DNA from: Methylotenera sp. G11
GTDB lineage: Bacteria > Pseudomonadota > Gammaproteobacteria > Burkholderiales > Methylophilaceae
Assembly (NCBI RefSeq): GCF_000799735.1
Contig: NZ_JUHH01000001.1
Coordinates: 558,001-622,000, forward strand
Length of the DNA: 64,000 nt
Reading direction: 5' to 3'
Below the pieces are notes generated by a model. That model was not told where the DNA came from and searched no databases. It saw only the letters and a list, made by a program, of their open reading frames with translations. Numbering within the stretch: the stretch's first letter is position 1; each line of letters begins with the position of its first letter. Positions 27,587-36,800 of this stretch are shown here, in pieces. The translations under genes were made by a program, and so were the position numbers.

Positions 27587-28909
27587 TTATTTTGCTGCCA
27601 CTTCTTTAGACTCATCTCTTGGCGCAACGCCAAGTGTTTCAAGAAGTTTACCCATATCGGCCATTAAGCGGTAACGGGAAAACAAGTCAATATACTGCGC
27701 ATCCAGATAGTTTGAACGTCCGATATACAGCTCGTTTTCAGAATCCAGCAAGTCCAGCAAAGTACGTTGACCTAAATTAAATTGCTGTGCGTAGCCATCG
27801 CGCGTTCTCGCTGCCGCTTCGGCTGTCGCTTTCAATTTTGGCAAGCGATCCTGCGCGGTCACCATGGAGTTCCATGATAGTCGCAGGCTTTCCTCTACCT
27901 GGCGCTGAGTACGGTGGAACACTTCTGTCGCCTCTTGAATCTGAACAGTGGTTTCAGAGATCTTGGCTACATCTGAACCACCGTTAAACAAGTTATAACG
28001 CATACGCAGCATGGCATAAGCATCATTGTTTTTATAATTAACACCATCCAGGTCATTATTGAAGCTGGTACCCAGCTCAAGGTGTAAACGCGGTTTCAAT
28101 AAAGACTCTGCTGCCCTGTTCTGTGCCTGTGCAGCCTCAATATCCGCCATTGCCGAGCGCAGGATAGGATTGCTTTCCAATGAAGTGCTCAATGCCTCAT
28201 CCACACTTGCCGGGGCATTCGCCACATCTGGCTTGACCAGTGTATCCGGCATCGCGCCAACTACACGGTTGTATGCAATGTTGGATTCCCTGAGGTTTGC
28301 CTCTGCAGCCGCAACGTTGGCTTGTGAAAGTGACAGCCTGGCTTGCGCCTGATCCAGGTCGGCCTTACGTCCGATACCACCTTCACTGCGGATTTTGATC
28401 TGGGTAAATGTTTTTTCGTGAACTTCAAGGTTGGCCTGCGCCAACTTGAGCAACTCTGAGCGACGCAGCACGTTTAAATAAGCCTCAACAGCTTTCAAAC
28501 CTATCTGCTCGGAAGTACCCATCACCTTGCGTGATGCAGAACTCAAGCGCGCTTGTTGACGCTCTACTTCGCTGGCGGTTGCCGAGCCATCATAAATCAG
28601 CTGGGAAAGTGTCAAGCCGGCTTCGCGTCGGGTCAGTGTATCGTCATGCCCAGGTCTGGGCCGTGTTGTAATATTCTTGCTCCACTCGCTACCGTAACCC
28701 AGGTTCATATCAATTTTTGGGTAGTAGCCACCTTCTGCCTGTTTAACCGCATGATCGATTGATAATTTGCGATTCGCATCGATCAGAATGTCTGGATTCG
28801 ACCTGACAGTCTGGTTGACAGCTTCAGCCAGAGTGGTTGCACTGGCTGCCCCGATCAAGCCAATTTGACACGCTAATGACACTGCAAGCACTATCAACTT
28901 CTTATTCAT
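27587..28909 (-). CDS. lapE: TolC-family outer-membrane channel (LapE-like)
   Basis: A 440-residue outer-membrane factor for type I secretion. The signal peptide (MNKKLIVLAVSLACQIGLIGAASA) is followed by two homologous alpha-helical/beta repeats typical of TolC (TLAEAVNQTVRSNPDI at the start; LFNGGSDVAKI and the NLGQRTLLDLLDSENEL block in the second half). I start at the ATG at 28909, behind GAGG, rather than 12 codons upstream. With LapB and LapC encoded at 36801-40365 it would complete the export channel for the adhesin next door. Confidence 0.9.
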   Translation of the reverse strand: MNKKLIVLAVSLACQIGLIGAASATTLAEAVNQTVRSNPDILIDANRKLSIDHAVKQAEGGYYPKIDMNLGYGSEWSKNITTRPRPGHDDTLTRREAGLTLSQLIYDGSATASEVERQQARLSSASRKVMGTSEQIGLKAVEAYLNVLRRSELLKLAQANLEVHEKTFTQIKIRSEGGIGRKADLDQAQARLSLSQANVAAAEANLRESNIAYNRVVGAMPDTLVKPDVANAPASVDEALSTSLESNPILRSAMADIEAAQAQNRAAESLLKPRLHLELGTSFNNDLDGVNYKNNDAYAMLRMRYNLFNGGSDVAKISETTVQIQEATEVFHRTQRQVEESLRLSWNSMVTAQDRLPKLKATAEAAARTRDGYAQQFNLGQRTLLDLLDSENELYIGRSNYLDAQYIDLFSRYRLMADMGKLLETLGVAPRDESKEVAAK

Positions 28910-29121
28910 TTTCAACCTCACTTTTCTTATTTTACGTGGCCACACGTTTAGTTACACTTAATTTACAATGTAATTGCATAACCAATCTATTGCAAATTAA
29001 TTTTAATAATATTCTACAAATAAATCATGCGCTTGTTGCTAAAAAGAGACACTTGAAATGTAAACAAATGTAATCTTGAAAAAAACAGGCCAATTGAATG
29101 AATTGTGCCTGCGATACATAA

Positions 29122-29151
29122 AAAAACAGACGTTATGACACGTCTGTTTTT
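29122..29151 (-). terminator. Intrinsic terminator of the adhesin gene
   Basis: AAAAACAGACG and CGTCTGTTTTT form an 11-bp stem with an 8-nt loop, 46 bp past the adhesin stop codon on the minus strand. Confidence 0.8.
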
Positions 29152-29196
29152 AAAGGTCAGCTAACCTGATTAAACTTCTATAGTCAGATTTAGCGT

Positions 29197-32100
29197 CTAT
29201 GAAGTGTAATCAATTTGCCCGTTGCCAATCAAAGTATTGATATCAAAATTAGTGGCTGTCGTATTTTGCAGTGTAGCAACAACATGTGTAGTGCCTCCTG
29301 CAACGCCATCCAGATCCAGCACCACATTCGTATTGGCACCTGACTGAACGAATGTGATGAAAGAGCCTGGAGATGCGGCAAACTCTGCAGCCGTTATTTC
29401 TGCACCAGCCAGAACATCACTGATATCCAGAATATCTGCATTTGCACTCACCGCGCCATTCGCCGGATTCAGGTTGCCCAGAGTGAAATCCGTGATGATA
29501 TCCGGCCCGTCGCCATTCGTCATCACGAACCTGTCCACGCCGTCGCCACCGGTCAGGGTATCAGTACCTGCTCCACCTACAAGCACGTCATTGCCGCCTA
29601 ACCCACTAAGCACGTCATCGCCAAGATTGCCCAGCAGGTAATCGGTATTGATGGTACCGATCAGCGTATCGTTAGGTGTGCCATCATTGATTCCGCTCTG
29701 CGTTGCACTGGCAGGGTATAAAGTAGCCGCTAAAGTACCGCTTACGGTATCGCCGTCACCATCGACTCCGACGATATTGTATGAAAGGTCTACCGGGTCG
29801 CCGGCGCTTGACTCGCCATAAGCGAACACGCCCAGTTTGTAGTTGCCGGTCGTATTCAAGGAATCAATCTGCAAGGCGCTGAAGCTGTCGGTAGTTTCCA
29901 CAACAAAAACCCAGCCACTTTGCAAACCGACAATATTAATTGTACCGTTCGCATTAATAGTGTAGTCCAGCGTTATTCCGTTTACGCTTTGACCATCATG
30001 GATTTCCGTGGCGGTTCCGGCCTGAACCTGTGCCAGCGTTCCGCTATAGACCCTTACGGCAGTGATAGATACAGGGGTTTCACCACTAGCATCACCATAA
30101 TATACATTGTCACTATCTGCCAAGATGGCTTTAATCGTGATGTCAGCATGGCTGGCACCGGCAGTAAGGCTGATTTCCTGTTTGAATGAAGTAGTCAGGT
30201 TATGTGTGCCATCTGCCGTGTAAACCGCATTGCCGCCATTACCGCTCACCGTACCGTTGGTGAAGTCAAAACGGATACCATCGGTGCCATTAAAGCTTTG
30301 ACCGTTACCGATACCAATAGCACTCGAGTTGGTGTTGACTGTCAGGCCGGATTTCGTTGTCAGCACCACATCTTCCGTAGTGCCGCCGATATTGGAAATT
30401 GCCTTCAAGGTCACATTACCGCCGCCAACACTGTTCAAGTTGGTTGCAGTGGTTTCAGTGCCGTTACTGATCACGCCATTGGAATGCATGGTGTAACTGC
30501 CGCCAGCACCGCTTAATGGGTCCGGATTAATATCGATCCAGTATGCAACATTTGAACCGCTCGTTAATACACCATTAGGCGCAAGCGCCGAAGAAGTGGT
30601 CGCCACAAGAATCGTATAGTCAATCACGCCATTGGTCTGTCCATAATGGAGATATAACTGCTGACCGTTGTAGGCCAGATGGTTACCGGTGCTTTCATCA
30701 ATCGCTGCCACGCCATCGGTAATAGTAAACCTGACGGTTTGCACACCATCGGCGCCAGACACAAAATGCAGGTTCTCAGTGATTGCAGGCGCTGTGGCCA
30801 AATCAATCATATGGATTGCTGTTGGTGTGAGTGAAACCGGGTTGGTGTCCACGAATTCGATGGACAGCGGGTTGGTGGTGCTGATGTTGGTGCTCACGAC
30901 GTCGCCGTCATTGTCGGTCACGGTGATGGTGGCGGTCACTTTGATCAGGCTGCTGATGTCCAGGGTGTTGTCTTCCGCAGGTACCGGGCCTTGGTTGTTG
31001 TCATGTTCCAGGGCAACGTTGGAGACCAGGGTCACGGTGTTGCCGGACAGGGTCACGGTAAAGGCGACGTTGCTGCCGTTGTACAGGCCGCTGATGGTCT
31101 GGCCGTCCGGTGAGACGGATAAGGTGATCGGGTAGTTGCCGTCAGTGGTGACCAGGCCAGTGGCAGTGCCGCCTGCCAGGGTCAGGGCGTAGGTCACTAC
31201 GCCGCCGTCGGTGCCGTCAACGCCTGAGGCCGTATAGGTTGGTGGCGTGATGGTGGCGGTCGCTTCTTTGCCCTCGCCCGCGCCGCTCGCTTCAACCACG
31301 CTCAGTGCGCCCAGGGTCGGGGCGACGACGTTGGTGATGCTTGGGTTGGTGTCCACGAATTCGATGGACAGCGGGTTGGTGGTGCTGATGTTGGTGCTCA
31401 CGACGTCGCCGTCGTTGTCGGTCACGGTGATGGTGGCGGTCACTTTGATCAGGCTGCTGATGTCCAGGGTGTTGTCTTCCGCAGGTACCGGGCCTTGGTT
31501 GTTGTCATGTTCCAGCGCAACGTTGGAGACCAGGGTCACGGTGTTGCCGGACAGGGTCACGGTAAAGGCGACGTTGCTGCCGTTGTACAGGCCGCTGATG
31601 GTCTGGCCGTCTGGTGAGACGGATAAGGTGATCGGGTAGTTGCCGTCAGTGGTGACCAGGCCGGTGGCGGTGCCGCCTGCCAGAGTCAGGGCGTAGGTCA
31701 CTACGCCGCCGTCGGTGCCGTCAACGCCTGAGGCCGTATAGGTCGGTGGCGTGATGGTGGCGGTCACTTCTTTGCCCTCGCCCGCGCCGCTCGCTTCAAC
31801 CACGCTCAGTGCGCCCAGGGTCGGGGCGACGACGTTGGTGATGCTTGGGTTGGTGTCCACGAATTCGATGGACAGCGGGTTGGTGGTGCTGATGTTGGTG
31901 CTCACGACGTCGCCGTCGTTGTCGGTCACGGTGATGGTGGCGGTCACTTTGATCAGGCTGCTGATGTCCAGGGTGTTGTCTTCCGCAGGTACCGGGCCTT
32001 GGTTGTTGTCATGTTCCAGGGCAACGTTGGAGACCAGGGTCACGGTGTTGCCGGACAGGGTCACGGTAAAGGCGACGTTGCTGCCGTTGTACAGGCCGCT

Positions 32101-35100
32101 GATGGTCTGGCCGTCCGGTGAGACGGATAAGGTGATCGGGTAGTTGCCGTCAGTCGTGACCAGGCCAGTGGCAGTGCCGCCTGCCAGGGTCAGGGCGTAG
32201 GTCACTACGCCGCCGTCGGTGCCGTCAACGCCTGAGGCCGTATAGGTTGGTGGCGTGATGGTGGCGGTCGCTTCTTTGCCCTCGCCCGCGCCGCTCGCTT
32301 CAACCACGCTCAGTGCGCCCAGGGTCGGGGCGACGACGTTGGTGATGCTTGGGTTGGTGTCCACGAATTCGATGGACAGCGGGTTGGTGGTGCTGATGTT
32401 GGTGCTCACGACGTCGCCGTCATTGTCGGTCACGGTGATGGTGGCGGTCACTTTGATCAGGCTGCTGATGTCCAGGGTGTTGTCTTCCGCAGGTACCGGG
32501 CCTTGGTTGTTGTCATGTTCCAGGGCAACGTTGGAGACCAGGGTCACGGTGTTGCCGGACAGGGTCACGGTAAAGGCGACGTTGCTGCCGTTGTACAGGC
32601 CGCTGATGGTCTGGCCGTCCGGTGAGACTGATAAGGTGATCGGGTAGTTGCCGTCAGTCGTGACCAGGCCGGTGGCGGTGCCGCCTGCCAGAGTCAGGGC
32701 GTAGGTCACTACGCCGCCGTCGGTGCCGTCAACGCCTGAGGCCGTATAGGTTGGTGGCGTGATGGTGGCGGTCGCTTCTTTGCCCTCGCCCGCGCCGCTC
32801 GCTTCAACCACGCTCAGTGCGCCCAGGGTCGGGGCGACGACGTTGGTGATGCTTGGGTTGGTGTCCACGAATTCGATGGACAGCGGGTTGGTGGTGCTGA
32901 TGTTGGTGCTCACGACGTCGCCGTCATTGTCGGTCACGGTGATGGTGGCGGTCACTTTGATCAGGCTGCTGATGTCCAGGGTGTTGTCTTCCGCAGGTAC
33001 CGGGCCTTGGTTGTTGTCATGTTCCAGGGCAACGTTGGAGACCAGGGTCACGGTGTTGCCGGACAGGGTCACGGTAAAGGCGACGTTGCTGCCGTTGTAC
33101 AGGCCGCTGATGGTCTGGCCGTCCGGTGAGACTGATAAGGTGATCGGGTAGTTGCCGTCAGTCGTGACCAGGCCGGTGGCGGTGCCGCCTGCCAGAGTCA
33201 GGGCGTAGGTCACTACGCCGCCGTCGGTGCCGTCAACGCCTGAGGCCGTATAGGTCGGTGGCGTGATGGTGGCGGTCGCTTCTTTGCCCTCGCCCGCGCC
33301 GCTCGCTTCAACCACGCTCAGTGCGCCCAGGGTCGGGGCGACGACGTTGGTGATGCTTGGGTTGGTGTCCACGAATTCGATGGACAGCGGGTTGGTGGTG
33401 CTGATGTTAGTGCTCACGACGTCGCCGTCATTGTCGGTCACGGTGATGGTGGCGGTCACTTTGATCAGGCTGCTGATGTCCAGGGTGTTGTCTTCCGCAG
33501 GTACCGGGCCTTGGTTGTTGTCATGTTCCAGCGCAACGTTGGAGACCAGGGTCACGGTGTTGCCGGACAGGGTCACGGTAAAGGCGACGTTGCTGCCGTT
33601 GTACAGGCCGCTGATGGTCTGGCCGTCTGGTGAGACGGATAAGGTGATCGGGTAGTTGCCGTCAGTGGTGACCAGGCCAGTGGCGGTGCCGCCTGCCAGG
33701 GTCAGGGCGTAGGTCACTACGCCGCCGTCGGTGCCGTCAACGCCTGAGGCCGTATAGGTCGGTGGCGTGATGGTGGCGGTCGCTTCTTTGCCCTCGCCCG
33801 CGCCGCTCGCTTCAACCACGCTCAGTGCGCCCAGGGTCGGGGCGACAACGTTGGTGATGCTTGGGTTGGTGTCCACGAATTCGATGGACAGCGGGTTGGT
33901 GGTGCTGATGTTGGTGCTCACGACGTCGCCGTCATTGTCGGTCACGGTGATGGTGGCGGTCACTTTGATCAGGCTGCTGATGTCCAGGGTGTTGTCTTCC
34001 GCAGGTACCGGGCCTTGGTTGTTGTCATGTTCCAGCGCAACGTTGGAGACCAGGGTCACGGTGTTGCCGGACAGGGTCACGGTAAAGGCGACGTTGCTGC
34101 CGTTGTACAGGCCGCTGATGGTCTGGCCGTCCGGTGAGACGGATAAGGTGATCGGGTAGTTGCCGTCAGTGGTGACCAGGCCAGTGGCGGTGCCGCCTGC
34201 CAGGGTCAGGGCGTAGGTCGTTGTTAAACTTTGCAGGCCATCTGCACCGGCAAGATAAGTAAACTCAGGTGCAGTAATGGTAGCTGTCGCTTCTTTACCC
34301 TCGCCTGCACCACTCGCTTCGACCACGCTCAGTGCGCCCAGGGTCGGAGCCGCAGTCACATTAAGGAGCGGTACATCATCAATAATTGTAATCACAATAG
34401 ACGCATTTGCACTTAGGCCAGCCGCGTCGGTCACTACAACGGTAAATGAGTCTGTTTCATCGCCTGCATTATCATTGGTGTTGGTAGTCAGGGTATAGCT
34501 GTATGTGAAAGTGCCATTGCCATCATAAGCGGTGATTTTCAGGAAACCGTAATTACCGGGAATTTCTTCACCGACAAGCGCAGCCAAGCCACCTGCACCG
34601 ATAGTGAACTGCACACCACCAATAGTGATGCTTGCAATGTCAGCCAGGCCTTCCGCATCTGCGATCACAATAGTGCCGCCGAGCGCTGTTTCCGCATCGG
34701 TATCTTTGCTGGTACCGTCTTTGTCCGTGCCTGCCTGATCAAGCCCCTCTTCAAAAACCTGCCCTGGAGACACAATACCATCTATTGCAGTATGTGGGGG
34801 CGGAGTCTGCTCCGGAGGCGTATACACAGGAGGAGTCACGTCAATAGTTGGCGGGGTCTGAATAATAGGGGCTGTTTCAGGCACCGGTGGCAGTTCTTCA
34901 TGCATTGGAGGAAACGCTAAAGAAATAGGCCCTGTAGGGTAACCACTGTTGACATTACCCAAGGTATTGTCAAAATCAATCACCAGCGGTGTAGATGTGC
35001 CTTCATCGCCGGCTTCACCGCCCGCTGCGGCAGGATTAGCGACTGCATTAGGATCCCTGCCCTCGGCAATCGCCTTGGCAATACGCGCGGCTTCGTCTGA

Positions 35101-35400
35101 AGCTTCTTTTTCGATTGATGTTGAGGCGTGCGCGCTGTATATTTCAGGGTCCAGCATGATATGTGCCGAACGCGGCAAATCAAGGTGACTGCCGTTTTGG
35201 AATTCGATGATCACGCCGCCATCGGCAGACGTAACAATGGTTTCATTGGCAAATACTTTGTCACCAACCTGCAGGACACGCTCTGCACCGTTAGCATCAA
35301 CCGCCTTGACTAAGCCGACTACTGTCTTGACGGTGCCTACAGAAGATAATTGCGTACCTGAAGTGACAGCTTTTACCGTAGTTGTATTTTCAATTGCCAT
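29197..35400 (-). CDS. lapA: Large RTX adhesin with LapG-cleavable retention module
   Basis: A 2067-residue type I secreted adhesin. Residues 1-110 form the retention module (VGTVKTVVGLVKAVDANG, LQVGDKVFANETI). An AAAGG at 124-128 is the probable LapG di-alanine site, by analogy with TAAG in Pseudomonas LapA. A Pro-rich linker and one Ig-like domain ending in DDVP follow. Seven 168-residue repeats come next, from about residue 345 to 1520; copies 2-7 are nearly identical at protein level. Unique domains and RTX nonapeptides (GGNDVLVGGAGTD, near 1920-1955) precede the C-terminal secretion signal. An AAAGGAG site precedes the ATG. The gene is monocistronic, between a terminator and a long leader. 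LapA-like by architecture, not by sequence identity. Confidence 0.92.
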   Translation of the reverse strand: MAIENTTTVKAVTSGTQLSSVGTVKTVVGLVKAVDANGAERVLQVGDKVFANETIVTSADGGVIIEFQNGSHLDLPRSAHIMLDPEIYSAHASTSIEKEASDEAARIAKAIAEGRDPNAVANPAAAGGEAGDEGTSTPLVIDFDNTLGNVNSGYPTGPISLAFPPMHEELPPVPETAPIIQTPPTIDVTPPVYTPPEQTPPPHTAIDGIVSPGQVFEEGLDQAGTDKDGTSKDTDAETALGGTIVIADAEGLADIASITIGGVQFTIGAGGLAALVGEEIPGNYGFLKITAYDGNGTFTYSYTLTTNTNDNAGDETDSFTVVVTDAAGLSANASIVITIIDDVPLLNVTAAPTLGALSVVEASGAGEGKEATATITAPEFTYLAGADGLQSLTTTYALTLAGGTATGLVTTDGNYPITLSVSPDGQTISGLYNGSNVAFTVTLSGNTVTLVSNVALEHDNNQGPVPAEDNTLDISSLIKVTATITVTDNDGDVVSTNISTTNPLSIEFVDTNPSITNVVAPTLGALSVVEASGAGEGKEATATITPPTYTASGVDGTDGGVVTYALTLAGGTATGLVTTDGNYPITLSVSPDGQTISGLYNGSNVAFTVTLSGNTVTLVSNVALEHDNNQGPVPAEDNTLDISSLIKVTATITVTDNDGDVVSTNISTTNPLSIEFVDTNPSITNVVAPTLGALSVVEASGAGEGKEATATITPPTYTASGVDGTDGGVVTYALTLAGGTATGLVTTDGNYPITLSVSPDGQTISGLYNGSNVAFTVTLSGNTVTLVSNVALEHDNNQGPVPAEDNTLDISSLIKVTATITVTDNDGDVVSTNISTTNPLSIEFVDTNPSITNVVAPTLGALSVVEASGAGEGKEATATITPPTYTASGVDGTDGGVVTYALTLAGGTATGLVTTDGNYPITLSVSPDGQTISGLYNGSNVAFTVTLSGNTVTLVSNVALEHDNNQGPVPAEDNTLDISSLIKVTATITVTDNDGDVVSTNISTTNPLSIEFVDTNPSITNVVAPTLGALSVVEASGAGEGKEATATITPPTYTASGVDGTDGGVVTYALTLAGGTATGLVTTDGNYPITLSVSPDGQTISGLYNGSNVAFTVTLSGNTVTLVSNVALEHDNNQGPVPAEDNTLDISSLIKVTATITVTDNDGDVVSTNISTTNPLSIEFVDTNPSITNVVAPTLGALSVVEASGAGEGKEVTATITPPTYTASGVDGTDGGVVTYALTLAGGTATGLVTTDGNYPITLSVSPDGQTISGLYNGSNVAFTVTLSGNTVTLVSNVALEHDNNQGPVPAEDNTLDISSLIKVTATITVTDNDGDVVSTNISTTNPLSIEFVDTNPSITNVVAPTLGALSVVEASGAGEGKEATATITPPTYTASGVDGTDGGVVTYALTLAGGTATGLVTTDGNYPITLSVSPDGQTISGLYNGSNVAFTVTLSGNTVTLVSNVALEHDNNQGPVPAEDNTLDISSLIKVTATITVTDNDGDVVSTNISTTNPLSIEFVDTNPVSLTPTAIHMIDLATAPAITENLHFVSGADGVQTVRFTITDGVAAIDESTGNHLAYNGQQLYLHYGQTNGVIDYTILVATTSSALAPNGVLTSGSNVAYWIDINPDPLSGAGGSYTMHSNGVISNGTETTATNLNSVGGGNVTLKAISNIGGTTEDVVLTTKSGLTVNTNSSAIGIGNGQSFNGTDGIRFDFTNGTVSGNGGNAVYTADGTHNLTTSFKQEISLTAGASHADITIKAILADSDNVYYGDASGETPVSITAVRVYSGTLAQVQAGTATEIHDGQSVNGITLDYTINANGTINIVGLQSGWVFVVETTDSFSALQIDSLNTTGNYKLGVFAYGESSAGDPVDLSYNIVGVDGDGDTVSGTLAATLYPASATQSGINDGTPNDTLIGTINTDYLLGNLGDDVLSGLGGNDVLVGGAGTDTLTGGDGVDRFVMTNGDGPDIITDFTLGNLNPANGAVSANADILDISDVLAGAEITAAEFAASPGSFITFVQSGANTNVVLDLDGVAGGTTHVVATLQNTTATNFDINTLIGNGQIDYTS
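30838..34361 (-). repeat. Seven tandem 504-bp repeats inside the adhesin gene
   Basis: The sequence recurs with a period of exactly 504 bp: the CACTCAGTGCGCCCAGGGTC block is seen near 31301, 31805, 32309, 32813, 33317, 33821 and 34325. Each unit codes for 168 residues (TLGALSVVEASGAGEG ... SIEFVDTNPS). The copy nearest the N-terminus has a divergent segment (APEFTYLAGADGLQSLTT). Between the others most differences are synonymous; one copy has KEVTAT for KEATAT (about 31768). Confidence 0.95.
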
Positions 35401-35757
35401 GATGAACTCCTTTATAACCGCACGATTTATATTTAAAAATAATGTTTCATGATTTGAGGTTATGTTAGAGCACTAGGTCTACGAGTTATATAGTACCTTG
35501 GTACTAGACCGCGGCCGGACGGAACGTGAATATGCGACAAATGCATTATCAATAAAGTTAATAAAAAATCCATTTAAAAACAATTGGTTAAAAAATAAAA
35601 GCTTTATCTTAAAGTTGGAATGCCGGATGAATTACAGGCCAATACACGCTACTGACACGCTAACGGCAGCATCAGGATCCCATGCTGTACTATTGTAAAA
35701 TAGCGCCTAAAGCGTAAGCTTCTGTATCGTAAGCTTTCAAGTAAGGAGATCGAATCG
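35401..35757. promoter_or_regulatory. Divergent control region, adhesin and lytic transglycosylase
   Basis: 357 bp with no gene. It holds the leaders of the minus-strand adhesin gene and the plus-strand transglycosylase gene. A nested dyad at 35476-35509 stands out: GGTCTA ... TAGACC around TAGTACC-TT-GGTACTA (35491-35506). This has the size of a dimeric-regulator operator. Flanks are AT-rich (35530-35620). No promoter hexamers could be assigned with confidence. Confidence 0.45.
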
Positions 35758-36690
35758 ATGAGATGCCGAATCTTTTTTACCTCTATCGGCTATGCCTCTA
35801 TTCTTGCAATAGAAGCGAACATTGCTTTTGCTGATGCAATTGCCAATTCGCAGGAAAGGCTGGAGCCGCCGAAAATCCAGGCCATACTGACGGCTGCAAA
35901 AATTCAGGAAAAGGACCTCAGCAACCCGGATGCCGCCTGGCAGGCGGCAACGAGCTACTGCGAAGCTTCCAGACTAGGCAGCATAGAAGCGCAATATCGC
36001 CTGGGCATGCTCTACAGGTTTGGCAAAGGCGTGCCCACAAACCTGGCCTTTTCCGACGCACTTTTCTCGCTAGCCAGCAGCCAGGGGCATGCGGATGCCA
36101 CCAAGATGCTGGACACCATCAAGTTATCATCATCGGAACTGCCGCCTTGCGTGGTCGGTGAATCCTTGCCTGAACGCCCCGTTGTAACAGCGCTCAACCT
36201 CCCTGACGATGCTGTCGACATTGAACGCCGTATCGCTGTTCTGTCCGAGGCTAAAAGATGGATCATCGACCTTGTTGCCACAATCGCAGACCGCCACCAG
36301 ATTGACCCAAAACTGGTGCTGGCAATTATTGCGGTTGAATCCAACTTCAATGTCAGGGCGCAATCGCCCAAAGATGCCATGGGCCTGATGCAGTTGATTC
36401 CAGGCACGGCTGACCGATTCAATATCAAGAATGCTTTCGATGCCTCACAGAACATCAAAGGCGGGGTCAGGTATTTGCGCTGGCTACTGTCTTATTATCA
36501 CGGGGACGTCAAACTGGTAGCCGCTGCTTATAACGCCGGAGAAAAAGCGGTTGATCGGTATAAAGGCGTACCGCCCTACCCTGAAACCAGAAAATACGTG
36601 AAGCGCGTCATGGAGCTGTACCAGCGTCAATCACACCCGTACGATGAAAAAATCACGGACCCATCACCGATCATTACGCGACCAGGCTGA
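35758..36690 (+). CDS. Lytic transglycosylase with Sel1-like repeat
   Basis: A 310-residue exported protein. After a signal-like N-terminus (cut near AFA, residue ~25), a Sel1-type repeat (~68-115, EAQYRLGMLYRFGKGVPTN) precedes an SLT domain (~165-290). Catalytic Glu194 lies in AIIAVESNFN, followed by AMGLMQLIPGTADRF and AAAYNAGEKAVDRY, the standard family motifs. It cleaves peptidoglycan glycan strands. AAGGAG sits 8 bp before the ATG. Placed between the adhesin and its exporter genes, it may help the secretion apparatus cross the wall; this is inference. Confidence 0.9.
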   Translation: MRCRIFFTSIGYASILAIEANIAFADAIANSQERLEPPKIQAILTAAKIQEKDLSNPDAAWQAATSYCEASRLGSIEAQYRLGMLYRFGKGVPTNLAFSDALFSLASSQGHADATKMLDTIKLSSSELPPCVVGESLPERPVVTALNLPDDAVDIERRIAVLSEAKRWIIDLVATIADRHQIDPKLVLAIIAVESNFNVRAQSPKDAMGLMQLIPGTADRFNIKNAFDASQNIKGGVRYLRWLLSYYHGDVKLVAAAYNAGEKAVDRYKGVPPYPETRKYVKRVMELYQRQSHPYDEKITDPSPIITRPG

Positions 36691-36747
36691 CCGGTACATT
36701 ATCCTGCTATCTATTTCTACCCTATCCACATCACGGATTTGCATATC

Positions 36748-36786
36748 TGCCGTGACCATCTGCACAGGATTTAGATGATCACGGCA
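36748..36786. terminator. Hairpin between convergent transglycosylase and lapC genes
   Basis: Arms 36748-36761 and 36773-36786 pair at 13 of 14 positions around an 11-nt loop. It lacks a strong T-tract, so its action as a terminator is uncertain, but its position between two convergent stop codons fits one. Confidence 0.4.
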
Positions 36787-36800
36787 AATGCCGTTTAAAC

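Noticed and set aside
31247-34159. Six plus-strand 130-codon frames spaced 504 bp apart, opposite the adhesin repeats
   Set aside because: They are the antisense image of the adhesin repeats; their regular spacing is that of the repeat. They have no ribosome-binding site and no family-like sequence.
30838-34361. Could the regular repeats be a CRISPR array?
   Set aside because: The units are 504 bp, coding and continuous, with no unique spacers and no cas genes.
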